Shown one piece after another: positions 16,035 through 28,231 of a DNA stretch of 64,000 nt (its first letter is position 1; every line of letters starts with the position of its first letter). The notes beneath the pieces are model-generated. The model saw only the letters and a program-made list of their open reading frames with translations. It was not told the origin of the DNA and searched no databases. The DNA is taken from NCBI RefSeq assembly GCF_051622035.1, contig NC_135361.1, forward strand, positions 29,629,205-29,693,204, written 5' to 3'. This DNA is from Arctopsyche grandis (taxonomy: Eukaryota > Arthropoda > Insecta > Trichoptera > Hydropsychidae). The position numbers were made by a program, and so were the translations under genes.

Positions 16035-16780
16035 GTATAATATATTATTTAATTACCAAGTATATATTTATGTTACAGTGAAATTGTTACTGTCAGTGAA
16101 ATTTAAATTTCACTAATGGGATTATAATTTCACTTACTCAAACAATATAATTACAAATTCACTTCTCAATGTCAGTGAATTTGTAATTCGAATTACAACG
16201 TAACAACCTAATCTTAAATAAATAACCAACCCTAACAACCTAATCTTAAGCAAACAAAACCAAACCCTAATTTAACCTAATCTTAAATAAATAAAACCAA
16301 CCTAAACTTAACCTAACCTAACCTAACCTTAGATAAATGAGTTTTGGCTGCTTAAATATTATGATGGGTTTGCTTCAGCATCCAGCCCCACACATGCATC
16401 ATCAAGAAAAGCCAAATTGAAAAAAATAGTGGACAGAAATAGACAGGAGCAGGCTTGTGTGGTTATGGGGAAGGCATATGAGCGCGATTTCGGCTTCCGA
16501 GTGGGAATAATTTAATTCAAAAACTAAAAAAAGGAGGACACCTATAAGGGGAGGTACCATTTCCAGTCAACTAAAAATTTAAAAAATATATACGTAGTAT
16601 CGATGAGAATTTCAGTAAACGTTCGATAAGACTAACGGTATTCAAAAAATCCCCAAAATACACACATACATTTTTTCTGGATCATGAAACTGTGATCAGT
16701 GATCGATTCTGAGTTCGAATCAGTCAAAATCTCGAGTTTGAATTTTCGAATGATAACAAAGCGTCATATATTTTTACTAA
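16035..16780 (+). repeat. Interspersed repeat family S, copy 1 (~745 bp)
   Basis: Matches 20531-21299 in reverse complement over nearly its whole length. It includes palindromic AGTGAAATTTAAATTTCACT, a CCTAA array at about 16305-16332, and a conserved ACACCTATAAGGGGAGGTACC block near 16540. A smaller copy lies at 56147-56235 and a tail at 38277-38370. No protein is encoded. Class unknown. Confidence 0.8.
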
Positions 16781-17115
16781 TTACTAACCTCTTCTTAGTT
16801 CAGAATCGATTTTGTCGTGTGACGAAGTTTGGGCTCTTATCCGAACTTTGCCATTTTGCTCGGTTTGGTCATCGATATTAGTGGAAATGACGTCCGCTAT
16901 TACGATGATGAAAAATAATCGTAATAGACACTTTAGAAAATACTCAATCATATTTCTTCTTGACGTCTATCGTTCGTACTGATCGTTTTAGCCTCTTATT
17001 ACTTTATATCCCTTTTCACCACCATCTCGCTATGTCAGATTATAATTGTTTAAACGTCTATAACTTTTTCTTTTTTCACTCTATATTTTATACAATTTGA
17101 TTTATATGTTCTTAT
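16781..17115. mobile_element. Insert of Helitron-like sequence in repeat S copy 1
   Basis: The end segment of family S (TACGTACATAGATAAAGTAAAA) resumes near 17124. The sequence in between contains CTTTGCCATTTTG...GGTCATCGATAT, also found in the Helitron-like copies at 28430, 37740 and 58910. Confidence 0.45.
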
Positions 17116-18099
17116 TACTATTACGTACATAGATAAAGTAAAAATCAGGTTAAAACAGTAATATATACATAGTATTCATTGAAATTGTGCAAAGATATGT
17201 CATACAAGAATTAAACACCAGCAGATATGATTTAGGTAAAAATTCTATTTAATAAAAGCGCTTTTAATTCTAAACGAATTGCTTTCGCCGAAAAAAGGTC
17301 AAGAGCCCTTTATATTATAAACGACATCATCAAAATGAAAAATAACCCAAGCCAGACAAAAACCAATTTCACCCGTATTTCTGCCGCACACTTTACTCTC
17401 CACGTCCCAATTTCAATAATAAGTACATAATAATCATTTCGAACTCTGCGACGCATACTTCTTCGCACCGAACTCTATTGGAGTAAATGTTTATAATTTA
17501 ATAGCTAACGAATTTGCTAGTTAACTTGTCAAGGATGCGAATCAACTGCTTTCGTAAAACGTGTGAAGTTGACAGGGGATAAGTTACGGCACCACCCTGA
17601 GGGATGATCAACTCGAAGTCTGTCTTATGAATAAAAAACGAATAAAACTTGTGCCACAAGTCACACGGGACTCGGATCAAATTGTAGCAGACACACATGT
17701 ATACAAATATCTATTGTACATTTCGTGTGTAACTATGGCAGGGTTGTGTAACGAGTCTATCGGTTTTCGACGAAACACGCTTATGGTGTTAAAGTGAGAT
17801 ACGGTAGGAGAATTGTGTCACCGTTTTTTCCCTGTTCTCCTTTTTTGTGTTTTGTTTTTTATGCGCCGTGGGGAAATGGTGAGGAAAACTTTTGGAAAAG
17901 TTCATTCGACTTCTTCAAAAATGTTTTCGCCCCTTTTCGTGTGTTTTTTTTTCGCCGACGGAACTTTTAGTGTAAAATTGAGCCTTTAATGAAGTGTTGA
18001 AATATAAATTGTTGGCAAAATAATCGGTTTGAATCAATTGGTAGATGTATAGGTATATACAGTCTTAAATAGTATATTGCATATGTATCGCTACCACTA
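17116..18099. other. Intergenic, no recognisable gene
   Basis: AT-rich with a slightly GC-richer patch at 17500-17700 whose minus frame shows no family motif. Confidence 0.4.
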
Positions 18100-18552
18100 A
18101 GCCAGCAGTGTGGCTTAATGGTAGCGTGTATGTTTAGCACCAAGTGAAAAGTGGGTTCGATCCGCCATACTACTGGTTAGATTTCTGGGGTATTTATGAC
18201 TTCAAATCGATCGTTTCTTATCAAAGTTTGCCAATTTTATCTGATCATTGTTGAAACGGTTCCTCAAAATTGGCAAAAAATCATCTTTCCCGTTGTCACA
18301 AATCTTCTGTATTTATTGTGTGTATAATTTGTAAAAAATATGTACAAAATCTAAATCCATAGATGTCTCAATGGATTAATTCTGTAATTAATTAATTAAT
18401 TAATTGTTATTTCGTGTTGTTCAGCTTCTGGAAATACAGTGATTTATGTTATAATAAAATTCTGCATAGTTTGTAATTAATTGCGCAGGAAGGCACATCC
18501 TGTCAAGCCTTCCTGGTATATATCTATGTCAAAATAAAATAAAATAAAATAT
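18100..18552 (+). mobile_element. tRNA-derived SINE, near full length (type A)
   Basis: The head carries an A box (GTGGCTTAATGGTAGCG) and a B box (GGTTCGATCC at about 18155). The central core contains CGATCGTTTCTTATCAAAG and GAAACGGTTCC. The (TTAA)n linker lies near 18390. The 3' stem-loop has AGGAAGGC...GCCTTCCTGG arms, and the tail is (AAAAT)n. About 450 bp; the best reference copy in the window. Confidence 0.88.
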
Positions 18553-19027
18553 GTATGTAAATGGAATGCGTGCAAAAATAGATCATCTCTTCTGTTCATA
18601 ATTATTATAGTATTTTTTTATATTTAATCCAATATTTAATATTCTTCTTTATCCCCTTAAGTTTAACATATTTTAATGAAATAATTTAAAATAAAACATT
18701 TACGTACCTTCATGTAGTCATTAAAATCATCAATATACTCGATATTGGACTAAAATTACATAATTAGAAATAGACAGCAATAGGTATATAATAAGAAACG
18801 AGTTTTGATTTATTATAAAATACTTCTATAGCACATACATATGTATGTACATACATATTCTGAAATTAACTGTCCAAAAATGGGTATAATCATTACAATT
18901 ACATATTATAAATACAATATAATAATATTAAATCTATTAACAGAAATTTATTACAAAATGTTTGACTTGTTTTTTTTTATAAATGTCTATTATTATTTTA
19001 TATTTCTACATACATATACGATCATCA
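18553..19027. other. Intergenic
   Basis: AT-rich, no gene recognised. Confidence 0.4.
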
Positions 19028-19411
19028 TTATCTACAGCCGCTCACAATCCATTGCTGGATGAAGGCCTCTCCAAAACGCTTCCACTCGTCTCTGTTTTGT
19101 GCAACCCTCATCCGTCTCACCCCAAATATTTTCCTAATTTCATCTACCCATCCTCCCTGCGCTTTTCCTTTTACTCTTTTGCATTCTCTCATGTACAATT
19201 CTAGCACTTCTTTTGTCCACCTTTCATCCATTCTTCTAGCCCACTCACTGACATTTCTCTTTACTCTATCCAATATGTCTACTACCCTTATCATACTTCT
19301 CACCCATGTGTTCCACTTCCTGCCTTTCCTCGTTATGCCAAGAATACAGATTTCCATACTTCTTTGAGTGCATTGGACTTTATGTAGCATCTTGTCCAAT
19401 GTCCAAGCCAC
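19028..19411 (-). pseudogene. RTE-like LINE reverse transcriptase, C-terminal fragment
   Basis: 127 codons of the C-terminal region of an endonuclease-reverse transcriptase. The motifs RKWNTWVRSM, DERWTKEVLE, GGWVDEIRKIFG and AQNRDEWKRFGEAFIQQW are characteristic of insect RTE-like ORFs. The catalytic domain is absent, as in 5'-truncated LINE insertions. The plus-strand frames over the same bases are shadows. Confidence 0.75.
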
Positions 19412-20530
19412 TATAAATGTGAAATTAAAATCTATTTATTTATTTTATTAATTACGACTTTGCAGGCTGTTGTTCACTATAGTCGGCCATACAAATAAAG
19501 AAATAAAATTAAGTAAAACAACAAATAAATTAAAAAAACACAATAGAAGTGTCAAAGCTCATTTTAATTGGCACAAAAAAATTGACAATTAAAATAAAAT
19601 AATCAGAAAAATTTTAAAACACTGAAATAAATACATTTTAAATTAAAATGTATATTTATTTCAGTGTCTAGCGAAAACTTTCATCTAAAAAACGTTTACA
19701 TTTGAAATTTTGAATAAAAATCCAACGTCTGCGTCAAATCCAAAGTTCATAACTTCAACCGTCATATTCGCCCAAAGTACGTTCAGCCGACATGAAAAAT
19801 TGATAGCGTGGAATTTTACAACACGATCGAATGCTAAAACTTTGACAGTTGACATTTAAACGACCACCACTTTACATTATTCAACAGATCCCCACGGGCG
19901 AGTCGCTAATTCGAGCGCACGCGAACATTAAACATACGTGTGTGGTATATTCGCTAATTATTTTCGACATGTTTGCAATTTGAATGACAAAAACACAATT
20001 TCACCAAATGTCCGCTAATGAGTTCGCCGAAATCCCAAATACATAGTATAATATAAAGCTGGAGCTTTTTGATTTAGCCGTTAATGTGAGTGCACATTAA
20101 CCCCTGCGCTAAAACCGCAACAAATCAACATACCCGAAAGTAAACGAGACTCGATTTCAAAATTATGTGTTCATAAATAATAATCATTTTTAAATTCATA
20201 ACAAATTTACAACCCTGTTACAAATCTGTTTTACCTCTTCTATGTGTGCATATCTTCACAATATTTCCAGTTTGTTTTCTTTTCATTGAAAAGATCAAAA
20301 CTAAGTCACGTGATGTAAAATCGTGCCGTTTTTTTCATCAAGAAACGTTACGCGTTATGCAGGTGCGTTCTCGTGGTGCAGGAACCAAAAGCCATTCAGA
20401 ACTTTTGCGTATAAAATTTTGCAATCGCTTCAAAACTAATAAAATTCTTGATTGACGAATTTTACATATGTATATACATATAGATATATACAAAGTCTCT
20501 TTCGAAATTATATATTAAATGTATGTACGT
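19412..20530. other. Intergenic, no recognisable gene
   Basis: AT-rich. A short stretch at about 20480-20520 resembles 7890-7925 (CAAAGTCTCTTTC.AAATTATATATTA), a shared repeat fragment. Confidence 0.4.
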
Positions 20531-21299
20531 AGTAATAATAGATGATGTTTTGTGATCATGCGAAAATTCGAACTCGAGATTTTGACTGATTCGAACTCGG
20601 AATCGATCACTAATCACGTTTTCATGACCTAGAAAAAATATGTGTGTGTGTGTCTGTGTGTCCTACACCGTTAGTCCTATCGAACTGAAACTTAGTATCG
20701 GTTACAGAAATTCTTATCGACACGACGTCATTTTTTTTCAAGTTTTTAAGTTGACCGGAAATGATACCTCCCCTTATAGGTGTCCTCTTTTTTTTAAGCT
20801 TTTGAATTAAATTATTCCCACTCGGAAGCCGAAATCGCGCTCATATGCCTTCCCTATAACCACACAAGACTGCTCCTCTCTATTCCTGTCCACTATTTTT
20901 TTTTCAATTTGGCTTTTCTTGATGCTGTATGTGTGGAGCTGGATGCTGAAGCAAACCCATCATAATATTTAAGCAGCCAAAACTCATTTATCTAAGGTTA
21001 GGTTAGGTTAGGTTAAGTTAAGGTTGGTTTCATTTATTTAAGATTAGGTTAAGTTAGATTAAATTAGGGTTTGGTTTTGTTTGCTTAAGATTAGGTTGTT
21101 AGGGTTGGTTATTTATTTAAGATTAGGTTGTTACGTTGTAATTCGAATTACAAATTCACTGACATTGAAAAGTGAATTTGTATATATATTGTTTGAGTAA
21201 GTGAAATTATAATCCCATTAGTGAAATTTAAATTTCACTGACAGTAACAATTTCACTGTAACATAAATATATACTTGGTAATTTAATAATATATTATAA
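20531..21299 (-). repeat. Interspersed repeat family S, copy 2
   Basis: Reverse-complement partner of 16035-16780, with the telomere-like GGTTAGGTTAGGTTAGGTTA run near 20997-21016. Copies 1 and 2 are about 3.8 kb apart in inverted orientation. Confidence 0.8.
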
Positions 21300-22270
21300 A
21301 CCCAAACCGCAAACTGATTCGGAATGAATTTTTTTTTTTTTTTGATTATGTTTAAATATATATTTTTATCTGAGTAGGTATATATGTATTTCTCTGTATT
21401 TTTTTTACCATTGTGGCGCATTAGGGACTCGTATAATGACACAATGGTCCAAGCACAAACTGAATATAAATAAGATTGTTGAAGCAAAACAAAAGTTTCT
21501 ACAATACGAAACAGAGTATCATACATATGTACTCATTGCCTTGTCACAAATAATGAAAGTACTACAGAGCATAAGTTTCAGATGTTTGCTTTGAGAACAG
21601 GGAAAAATATTTTAACAAGGATATTATATACATAAGTTTAATGAGAGGTCCTTTCGAGAATGACTAAATTATGAAGGCGATTTATTAAGTGCCAAGAGTT
21701 ATTAAATTATATTTACAATTTTGGACACTTTTGAGTGAACCCCTCTGAACGTTTGCATTATGAAAAGCTCTTTCAAATTTTGAATTTGTCCCTACAGGAT
21801 AGAGAATTGTTCGCGTATTGTTTGCTCAAATGCATTCAATGATTTGGAGTATATGTGTAGGTATTTGTTTGTGAGTAGGTGTTTAATTTTGACCGTTTGA
21901 TTGCTCTAATTCCAAACCGTGAATATACATATGTAATGTTGAACAATTTTCGTTCGCGTATCCAATTAGCAAATTCCTGTAGTGGATTCTAAACTATTGT
22001 GCAGTACGGTTTGATTGGCGTTTAATTAAAATTTTAATTTATGTTTGCATTATATTTATCAATTAACCAATTCCAGTAAATGTATTCATATGTACATATA
22101 TTATTTTTAAATTTATCGTAAATCCAATGACCGTAACTGGACAAAAAATTAAATAACAATTATCAAGATACCGCTCATATATATGTTTAACATATCATAT
22201 GACAGGAATTACCCCAAGGTGACATAGTTTTATTACATGGCGAATGTGGTTAGATTACACTGAGCGATTT
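21300..22270. other. Intergenic, no recognisable gene
   Basis: AT-rich, with a T-tract near 21330. No family recognised. Confidence 0.4.
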
Positions 22271-22679
22271 ATTTTTACATAGATATATACCAGGAAGTCC
22301 TAACAAGTAAACTCCAATGCGCTTTCCTATACAGTTTATTACAAACAGCATTTTTTATTACATAAATCGCTGAATTTCGAGAGGCTAAATAACACGAAGT
22401 TAACAATTAATTAATTAATTAATCCATAGAGACATATGTGGATTAAGACATGTAAATAAATTTTTACATATTGTACATAAATCAGATTCAGATATTTGTG
22501 ACATAGCGGGTAGGATGATTTTTTTTCCAATTTGAGGAACCGTTTCAACAATGAAATCAAACTCTGATAGGAAACTATCGACTTAATATCCAAGTCTGTC
22601 CGGCAGCATTAAAGATTAGCGTGGGATTGAACCCAGTAACCTCTTGGTGCTAAACATAAACGCAACCACCGAGCTATAA
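22271..22679 (-). mobile_element. tRNA-derived SINE (type A variant)
   Basis: The 3' stem-loop is at the left (CCAGGAAGTCC...), then the TTAATTAA linker and the AGGAACCGTTTCAACAATGA core. The tRNA head at the right contains GGGATTGAACCCAGTAACC (B box on minus). Confidence 0.8.
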
Positions 22680-22765
22680 TGATTTTACATATGTTCTGGA
22701 GGGTTTCCAGCTTCCGGAAGAAGATTCAATCGACTAGATGGGAACCTCCCCAGTCGCGAAGGTGG
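22680..22765 (-). repeat. SINE-linked 5' extension
   Basis: About 80 bp next to the SINE head (CTGGAGGGTTTCCAGCTTCC...AACCTCCCCAGTCGCGAAGG), found in the matching relative position at 35435-35520 upstream of another SINE. Confidence 0.65.
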
Positions 22766-22997
22766 ATGGGGAACTTAGCTGTTTAACCTTTCCCTTACGG
22801 TGCCAAAAATATCCGCACGCTCCGATGATATGTATTTTGTACACATAAATTGACGTAATTCGTAATTATATTACGGAGGAATACAAAAATTCTGAACCTC
22901 GTATCTATTACATTTCATATCGATATTCCCATTATTAGAGTCGACTTGTAGTAAATACATATCACAGGGGAGGAAAGGTTAAATAGACTTAATAGAC

Positions 22998-23559
22998 AAG
23001 ATTTCTTGATTATTATTATTATTACGTTACATTTATTTTATTGGTAGAATTTAATTATGGAACGGAGAATTTAAATGAGATACGTAGAACTGTTTCACTT
23101 TAACTTTGCTTCACTATTTATTTTGTTCTACTGCTGTGTGTTGACTGCTACTCTCGGAGTCACGATGGTATCGACTACCACTCTCGGAGTCTTGATGGTA
23201 ATGACTATCACTCTCGGAGTCGATGGTGATGACTCTCACTCTCGGAGTCGATGGTGATGACTAACTTAAATTCTAACAGTAATTAGTTTTTATACTCTTC
23301 CTTAAAACAATCAAGTGTTGATGACATTTTTTATACAATTTCGGTTAGTCAGTGTTTTAAGGTGTGTTATAAATCAATGGTTTTACCTATTAAATTATGT
23401 TTGCCACAAATCAATGGTGCTACTTATTAAATTAGGTGTGCCACAAATCAATGGGTGTGTCTTAATCTATACTGGTCAACTACATTGATAAGCGAGGTAC
23501 ATAACACTGAGTTGGGTAAAGTCCGCCACTCCTGTCATTGATAAGCGAGGTACATAACA
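22998..23559 (-). mobile_element. LTR-like repeat Z, copy 1
   Basis: Reverse-complement homologue of 42812-44180. Its end GAGGTACATAACA (complement of TGTTATGTACCTC) is at 23547-23559. The far boundary is uncertain, so a solo LTR is likely but not proven here. The frame at 23075-23257 arises from the minisatellite. Confidence 0.55.
23140..23265. repeat. ~30-bp minisatellite inside repeat Z
   Basis: About four units of CTCTCGGAGTC...GATGGT.ATGACT. The other Z copy keeps about one unit. Confidence 0.85.
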
Positions 23560-24189
23560 ATACATATAAAAAAATTTCATATGCATCTTGTTCGTTTCCG
23601 ATTTACTTTTATTAAATGTGAACGTTGGTACAGTTTAGTTATTCCGGAACGAACACCGTAATACGACGAAGCAACTCTATTGCAATCCACTCGAGACTTT
23701 TCAATTTGTGAAACTATTTCGGAAAACAGCGTAACTCCTAACCCCTCTCCCCTGCACTTTTCCCCCGCCCAAGCACACGGGGAAAGCCAATATTGAAGTT
23801 GAAGACTTTCCAGGCACGAAGTTATGAATTTATCATTTCCGTTGAGCCCATACGTCTATTCTGCCATCGCTGCAATCTTCATTTTTCATATAAGGATATA
23901 CGAGTGGGTGTTTTGAATATTTCAATTTCATATATTCGAATAAAAATACAAGAAAGCACACTTCCGCACATCGAATACAACCGCCCTACTTTTAAAATGA
24001 CTAAATCTCTTTTTAAAATTGAATGTGACAACTTAAAATGCCTGGCTTTAAAACGTTGACAAACTAACCAATCAGACAAACCTTAGCGTACATCGCTAAC
24101 TAGGCGTATTTAAAATATTTTAGATCATTCTTACATATAAACAAATATACAGTTTCCCAATGAATACAAAGAAATTTTATTTTTATCTT
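23560..24189. other. Intergenic, no recognisable gene
   Basis: Contains an open frame at 23793-24059 with no family motif and no splice context. Treated as noncoding. Confidence 0.4.
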
Positions 24190-24650
24190 TAATTTATATC
24201 AGGAAGGCCCAACAGGTAACCCCAATGCGCCTTCCTAGCCAGAAACATTGTACATTTGATACAAATATTATTAGTATTATACATAAATATATATAAATTA
24301 ATATCCACAGAGACATTTATGGTCAAATTTATAATTGTACATTTGATACAAATATCATTAGTATTATACAAATTACATAAATTCATATCAATTAATATTC
24401 ACAGAGACATTTATGGTCAAATTTATAAATTCAGCGAAATTCTAGATTTTGAAAGAAAATAGGCAAGGTTGCCAACTTTGTTGTAACCGTTTCAATGAAA
24501 ATCAGATAAATTGGCAAACTCTGGTAGGAAACGATCGACCTAGAGTCACAAATCCAAGGTCTACCCAGCAGAAACCAGTGGGATTTGAACCTGTGACCAC
24601 TCTGTCCAAAGCATTATATGCTTACCACTAGTCTATTCATGCTGGTTTAT
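24190..24650 (-). mobile_element. tRNA-derived SINE (type B) with internal duplication
   Basis: 3' stem-loop AGGAAGGCCCAACAGGTAA at the left, core GTAACCGTTTCAATGAAAATC, and a tRNA-like head at the right with GGATTTGAACCTGTGACC. A ~100-bp segment (CAGAGACATTTATGGTCAAAT) is present twice. Partner subfamily: 52579-53206. Confidence 0.75.
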
Positions 24651-25424
24651 GCTGGTTTATGAACAAACACATGAAATAATAATCAAAATTCAAGCTGTAC
24701 TATTTTCCATCGTGATCAATTCGAGTTGAGATTAAATTTTACATCCACATTCATGTATATATAGGCACATATGTATATAGACATAGGTATATTTCGAATT
24801 TGCGCGTTTGATATTTTTTGTCCTATCACTTAGAGCTCGCCCTTAATTTCCATATACAGTGTTTTGTTGAAATTGAGAAATATTTCAAGTGTTATCTGAT
24901 GATTTTGGCGTACAAGTTCCCATTGCTGTGGGGACGCTTATCAAACTGTGCCACGGCAATATTATAAATCTTCCCAGTATCATTTTATATTTACATTTAT
25001 TGCACGCATATATCCGTTCGAGCCACATATTACAACTAATGAGATTGCCTTGTGTTCAATGTAACTATAGATAGATAACTATATATGTATGTACATAGAT
25101 AGGGTTAGGACGCAGTGTAACTTTATAAGTTATCAATATCTTGTGTCCGATTATCGGTATATGTATGTTTTAAATATTATTCGTAATTATCAGTTACCAA
25201 ACCCTTCCAAATCCTATAGTTGTATATCGTTTATAGGCACGTTGGTATTGAAAACAAAAACCTACTTGTTTGGTAAACATGTTTATTGATAATAATAGCT
25301 GTGATTATTTTTGAAAAAGTTCCATATATAATTTATTCTTTCAAACGTTTAGCCGCCTGGTTCAAGTAGTTTTAATAATAAATTAAATCGGCTGATAACT
25401 AAAAATAATTGTATGTGATGTATG
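24651..25424. other. Intergenic, no recognisable gene
   Basis: AT-rich, no family recognised. Confidence 0.4.
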
Positions 25425-25600
25425 TATGTAAGCTTATTGTAAAAAACTAAATGTATGTAAGCTTATTGTAAATCATATTAACAATTAGATACAACATAAC
25501 TTCTTATTGAATACTTATCTCGCAGATAAAACCGACTGAGGAGATATACAGTGAAATGTCAGATTTTACATATTTGGCCAAAAATCAATATATATCGTGC
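25425..25600 (+). repeat. Dispersed ~175-bp repeat, copy 1
   Basis: Contains ACTTATCTCGCAGATAAAAC and GGAGATATACAGTGAAATGTC. Reverse complement of 59243-59416. Confidence 0.75.
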
Positions 25601-25619
25601 TGGTACCCCCAAATCTAAC

Positions 25620-25932
25620 CATACTGCTGGTTAGATTTGGGGGTATTTGTGACTCCAAATCGATCGTTTCTTATCAGAGTTTGCCAACTTTATCTGATCA
25701 TTGTTGAAACGGTTACTCAAAATTGGCAAAAAATCATCTTTCCTGTTGTCACAAATCTTCTGTATTTATTGTGTGTACAATTTGTAAAAATTATGTACAA
25801 ATCTAAAATCAATAGATTAATTAATTAATTGTTATTTCGTGTTCTTCAGCTTTTGGAAATACAGTAATTTATGTAATAATAAAAAAAATGCTGCATTTTT
25901 TGTTATTAATTTTCCAGGAAGCTTCAATGCGC
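25620..25932 (+). mobile_element. SINE type A, 5'-truncated
   Basis: Begins in CTGCTGGTTAGATTTGGGG after the tRNA head, with core and linker intact. It breaks off inside the 3' stem-loop, where a GC-rich segment follows. Confidence 0.8.
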
Positions 25933-26235
25933 AAAGGGCTACGTTTCGACACCAGTGTGATTGTGTTAGTGCGCGGTCCGGCAAGCGTAGTGACCCCCAC
26001 TCCTTAGCCCGCTGGTCGCTACCTCACCCGTCCCCAACCTTCCCCTCTCGTATCTCGTATGATGGGCCGAGAGGGGGGGAGGGGGGAGGGGATGATAAAA
26101 ATTACAAACATCAATTAAGAAATATTTATAAAGACATCTATGAACAAATTCGATACTACTTATGTTTCGAAAAATACATGCCTTCCACAAAGTGAGCAGC
26201 ATATGTTTATATCATAATCAACAAATTCGAGCTAT
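25933..26235. other. GC-rich patch, no gene recognised
   Basis: CGCGGTCCGGCAAGCG and a G-rich run near 26070-26092 stand out from the surroundings. The frames on both strands have no known motif. Confidence 0.4.
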
Positions 26236-26416
26236 AACTTTTTTAGAACCATTTCAACAATTAAATCAGATAAATTGGCAAACTCTGATAGGAAACGATT
26301 GACCTAGAGTCTTTAATATCCAAGGTCGTGCCAGCAACACCGGGCCAGGGAATGAACTCTTGACTCCTTAGTTGAAAGCGTGAGACGCTAACAACTGAGC
26401 TATATCACTGATGGCT
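26236..26416 (-). mobile_element. SINE 5' half (head and core)
   Basis: On the minus strand: a tRNA-like head (TAGCTCAGTTGTTAGCG A-box form), then GATTGACC and the AAACGGTTCTAAA-type core. No 3' stem-loop. Confidence 0.65.
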
Positions 26417-26519
26417 AAAATTATATTGCATATTATGCTTAATAGCCGTATAGTATTAAACAAATAAATAGTCAACTTAAGCTAAGCATATACAAACAAA
26501 AAAATCTGGAAATTTTCAA

Positions 26520-26812
26520 TATTTTTTTATACTTTTTATTATTACGAAATTATGTTCACAATACATCTAATATCTATTTTAGTAGCTACTGATCTACTGA
26601 TAATTTTCTATTTTACAATTTTAATTATTGAATTTGGTTAGTAATCATAGTATTATATTATTCTGATGTTAATGTACAGCATAATAGGAAAAAGAGCCCA
26701 AAAACCTATTTACAATTGTTATAAATGCTCATAATACATCTAATACATGATATTAATTAAAGACTCTCTAAAGTCGATGACCTAAAGCAGATTGTGTTTA
26801 GTTAATCTGTGT
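26520..26812. repeat. Dispersed repeat R, copy 1
   Basis: Shares ATTATGTTCACAATACATCT, TAGCTACTGATCTACTGAT and AAAGACTCTCTAAAGTCGATG with 45205-45482 and 46705-46893, all in the same orientation. No coding content. Confidence 0.8.
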
Positions 26813-26954
26813 TTATACCTGAAGGGTATGGACATTTTGTTGAAAATTTTCAATATAAAGAAGTACATATGTACATATATCAGTTCATCTAAATAGTACG
26901 AAGATATTTGGTTCTGGCTTTTGTAACACACAAGTACATACTTATGTACATTAT

Positions 26955-27425
26955 TTTTTTTATTTTTTATTTTTATTTTATTTAAATAGGCACACATACA
27001 GAATAAAATATAAAAAGAAAGTTGTATAATGAGACAAAAAATAATAATAAACATAAATAAAAATATAATATTCCATTTACAGTGAGCACCACGTGGTGAT
27101 ATAAAAAAGTAAAATTACAAAAACATCAAGATTTAAAAAAAAAGAAAAGAAACAGATAAAGAAAAAGATACAGATAAAGTAAAAAAGAAAAAGAAAGACT
27201 ATAAGGGTGAAGAAGCAAATCAACCACATATTATTTTCTTCACCTTTGTCCTAAAAATACTAAAAGAGTCTCTAAAGAGGTCAGGACAATCATCTAAGCT
27301 ATCGTAAATACGGCATATACGAACGATTGCACTATTGAAAGAGGTGTTGCTTTGACAAATAGGTGGATAAAAAAGATTTGTGCATCTGGTGAATCGGGCA
27401 TTAACGTTAAATTAATTTTGTTGAA
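26955..27425 (-). pseudogene. LINE C-terminus and 3'UTR fragment
   Basis: On the minus strand it encodes a short FNSAIVRICRIYDSLDDCPDL-type C-terminus, ending in a stop, then a 3'UTR with ATCACCACGTGGTGCTCACTG. The same 3'UTR motif follows the LINE fragment at 54236-54955. Confidence 0.6.
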
Positions 27426-27506
27426 TAGTTAAGTATTATGCGCTGTAAATAAAACAACTTCTATAAAGCATGTCGTATTTTGAAGATCCTTTCATCGAAT
27501 GCCTTT

Positions 27507-27537
<31 letters not shown>

Positions 27538-28231
27538 CTAGCACAAAGTTAATTTTCGTACATAATCAGATTTGCATTATACACCAGTTCCGTACACATG
27601 CACACAATGCGATGCAACAGAGCTGAATTGCTTCATTGTATGCGACAGTTGCTCTCGTCGCTGCCTGGAGGCTGTATCTGCGCAGACGAGGAAAACTCCT
27701 CGAGGATAAAATACGACCTTAGCCGGGAAATTCGGTCCATCGACAAACTTACGTAAAGCGAGAGAGAGGGTACGTATGTACGTAGAAAATGCTAGAGAAC
27801 TCACTCGTTTCGCACAGAGGAAAATCCAAGCCGCAGCCGAGTTTCTTATTTGCACATCAACAACCCTCCCTCGGGGACTTACAAGCATCCAATTAGTCCT
27901 CGGGAAGTTCCTTTTTGCCTCGTTTGCCATTCGCATTTGTAGCTTGATATCTTTTCTACTCATGGTTTTGGTACCGGAAGTTATTTATTTATTTATTTTA
28001 GAAACTTTACAGCTTCAATAAAATATAATTATTTAAAAGACCAACCATTTATAAAAATGTTCACATATGTAGATAAGAAAAAAAGTTAAAACATTAATAA
28101 AAATAGCAACAACAAAATTATAAGTAATAATAATATTGATAACAGCAGCACTAATGATAGCAGTAAAAAATAATAATAATAACATTTTAATTGTATATAT
28201 GTACATACATATATGTATGTATAATAAAAAA
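27426..28231. other. Intergenic with (GA)n and a GC-richer patch
   Basis: (GA)n at about 27508-27537. The patch at 27580-27965 has a 128-codon minus frame with no recognised motif. Left uncalled. Confidence 0.4.

Noticed and set aside
16305..16332. CCTAA array as a telomere or interstitial telomere
   Set aside because: Only a few units, lies inside a dispersed repeat and recurs inverted in copy 2.
18100..18175. tRNA-like segments in SINE heads as tRNA genes
   Set aside because: A and B boxes are present but cloverleaf stems do not pair, and each continues into the SINE core.
27577..27963. 128-codon minus frame as a possible gene
   Set aside because: No family motif, no splice or promoter context; the opposite strand is also open in part.
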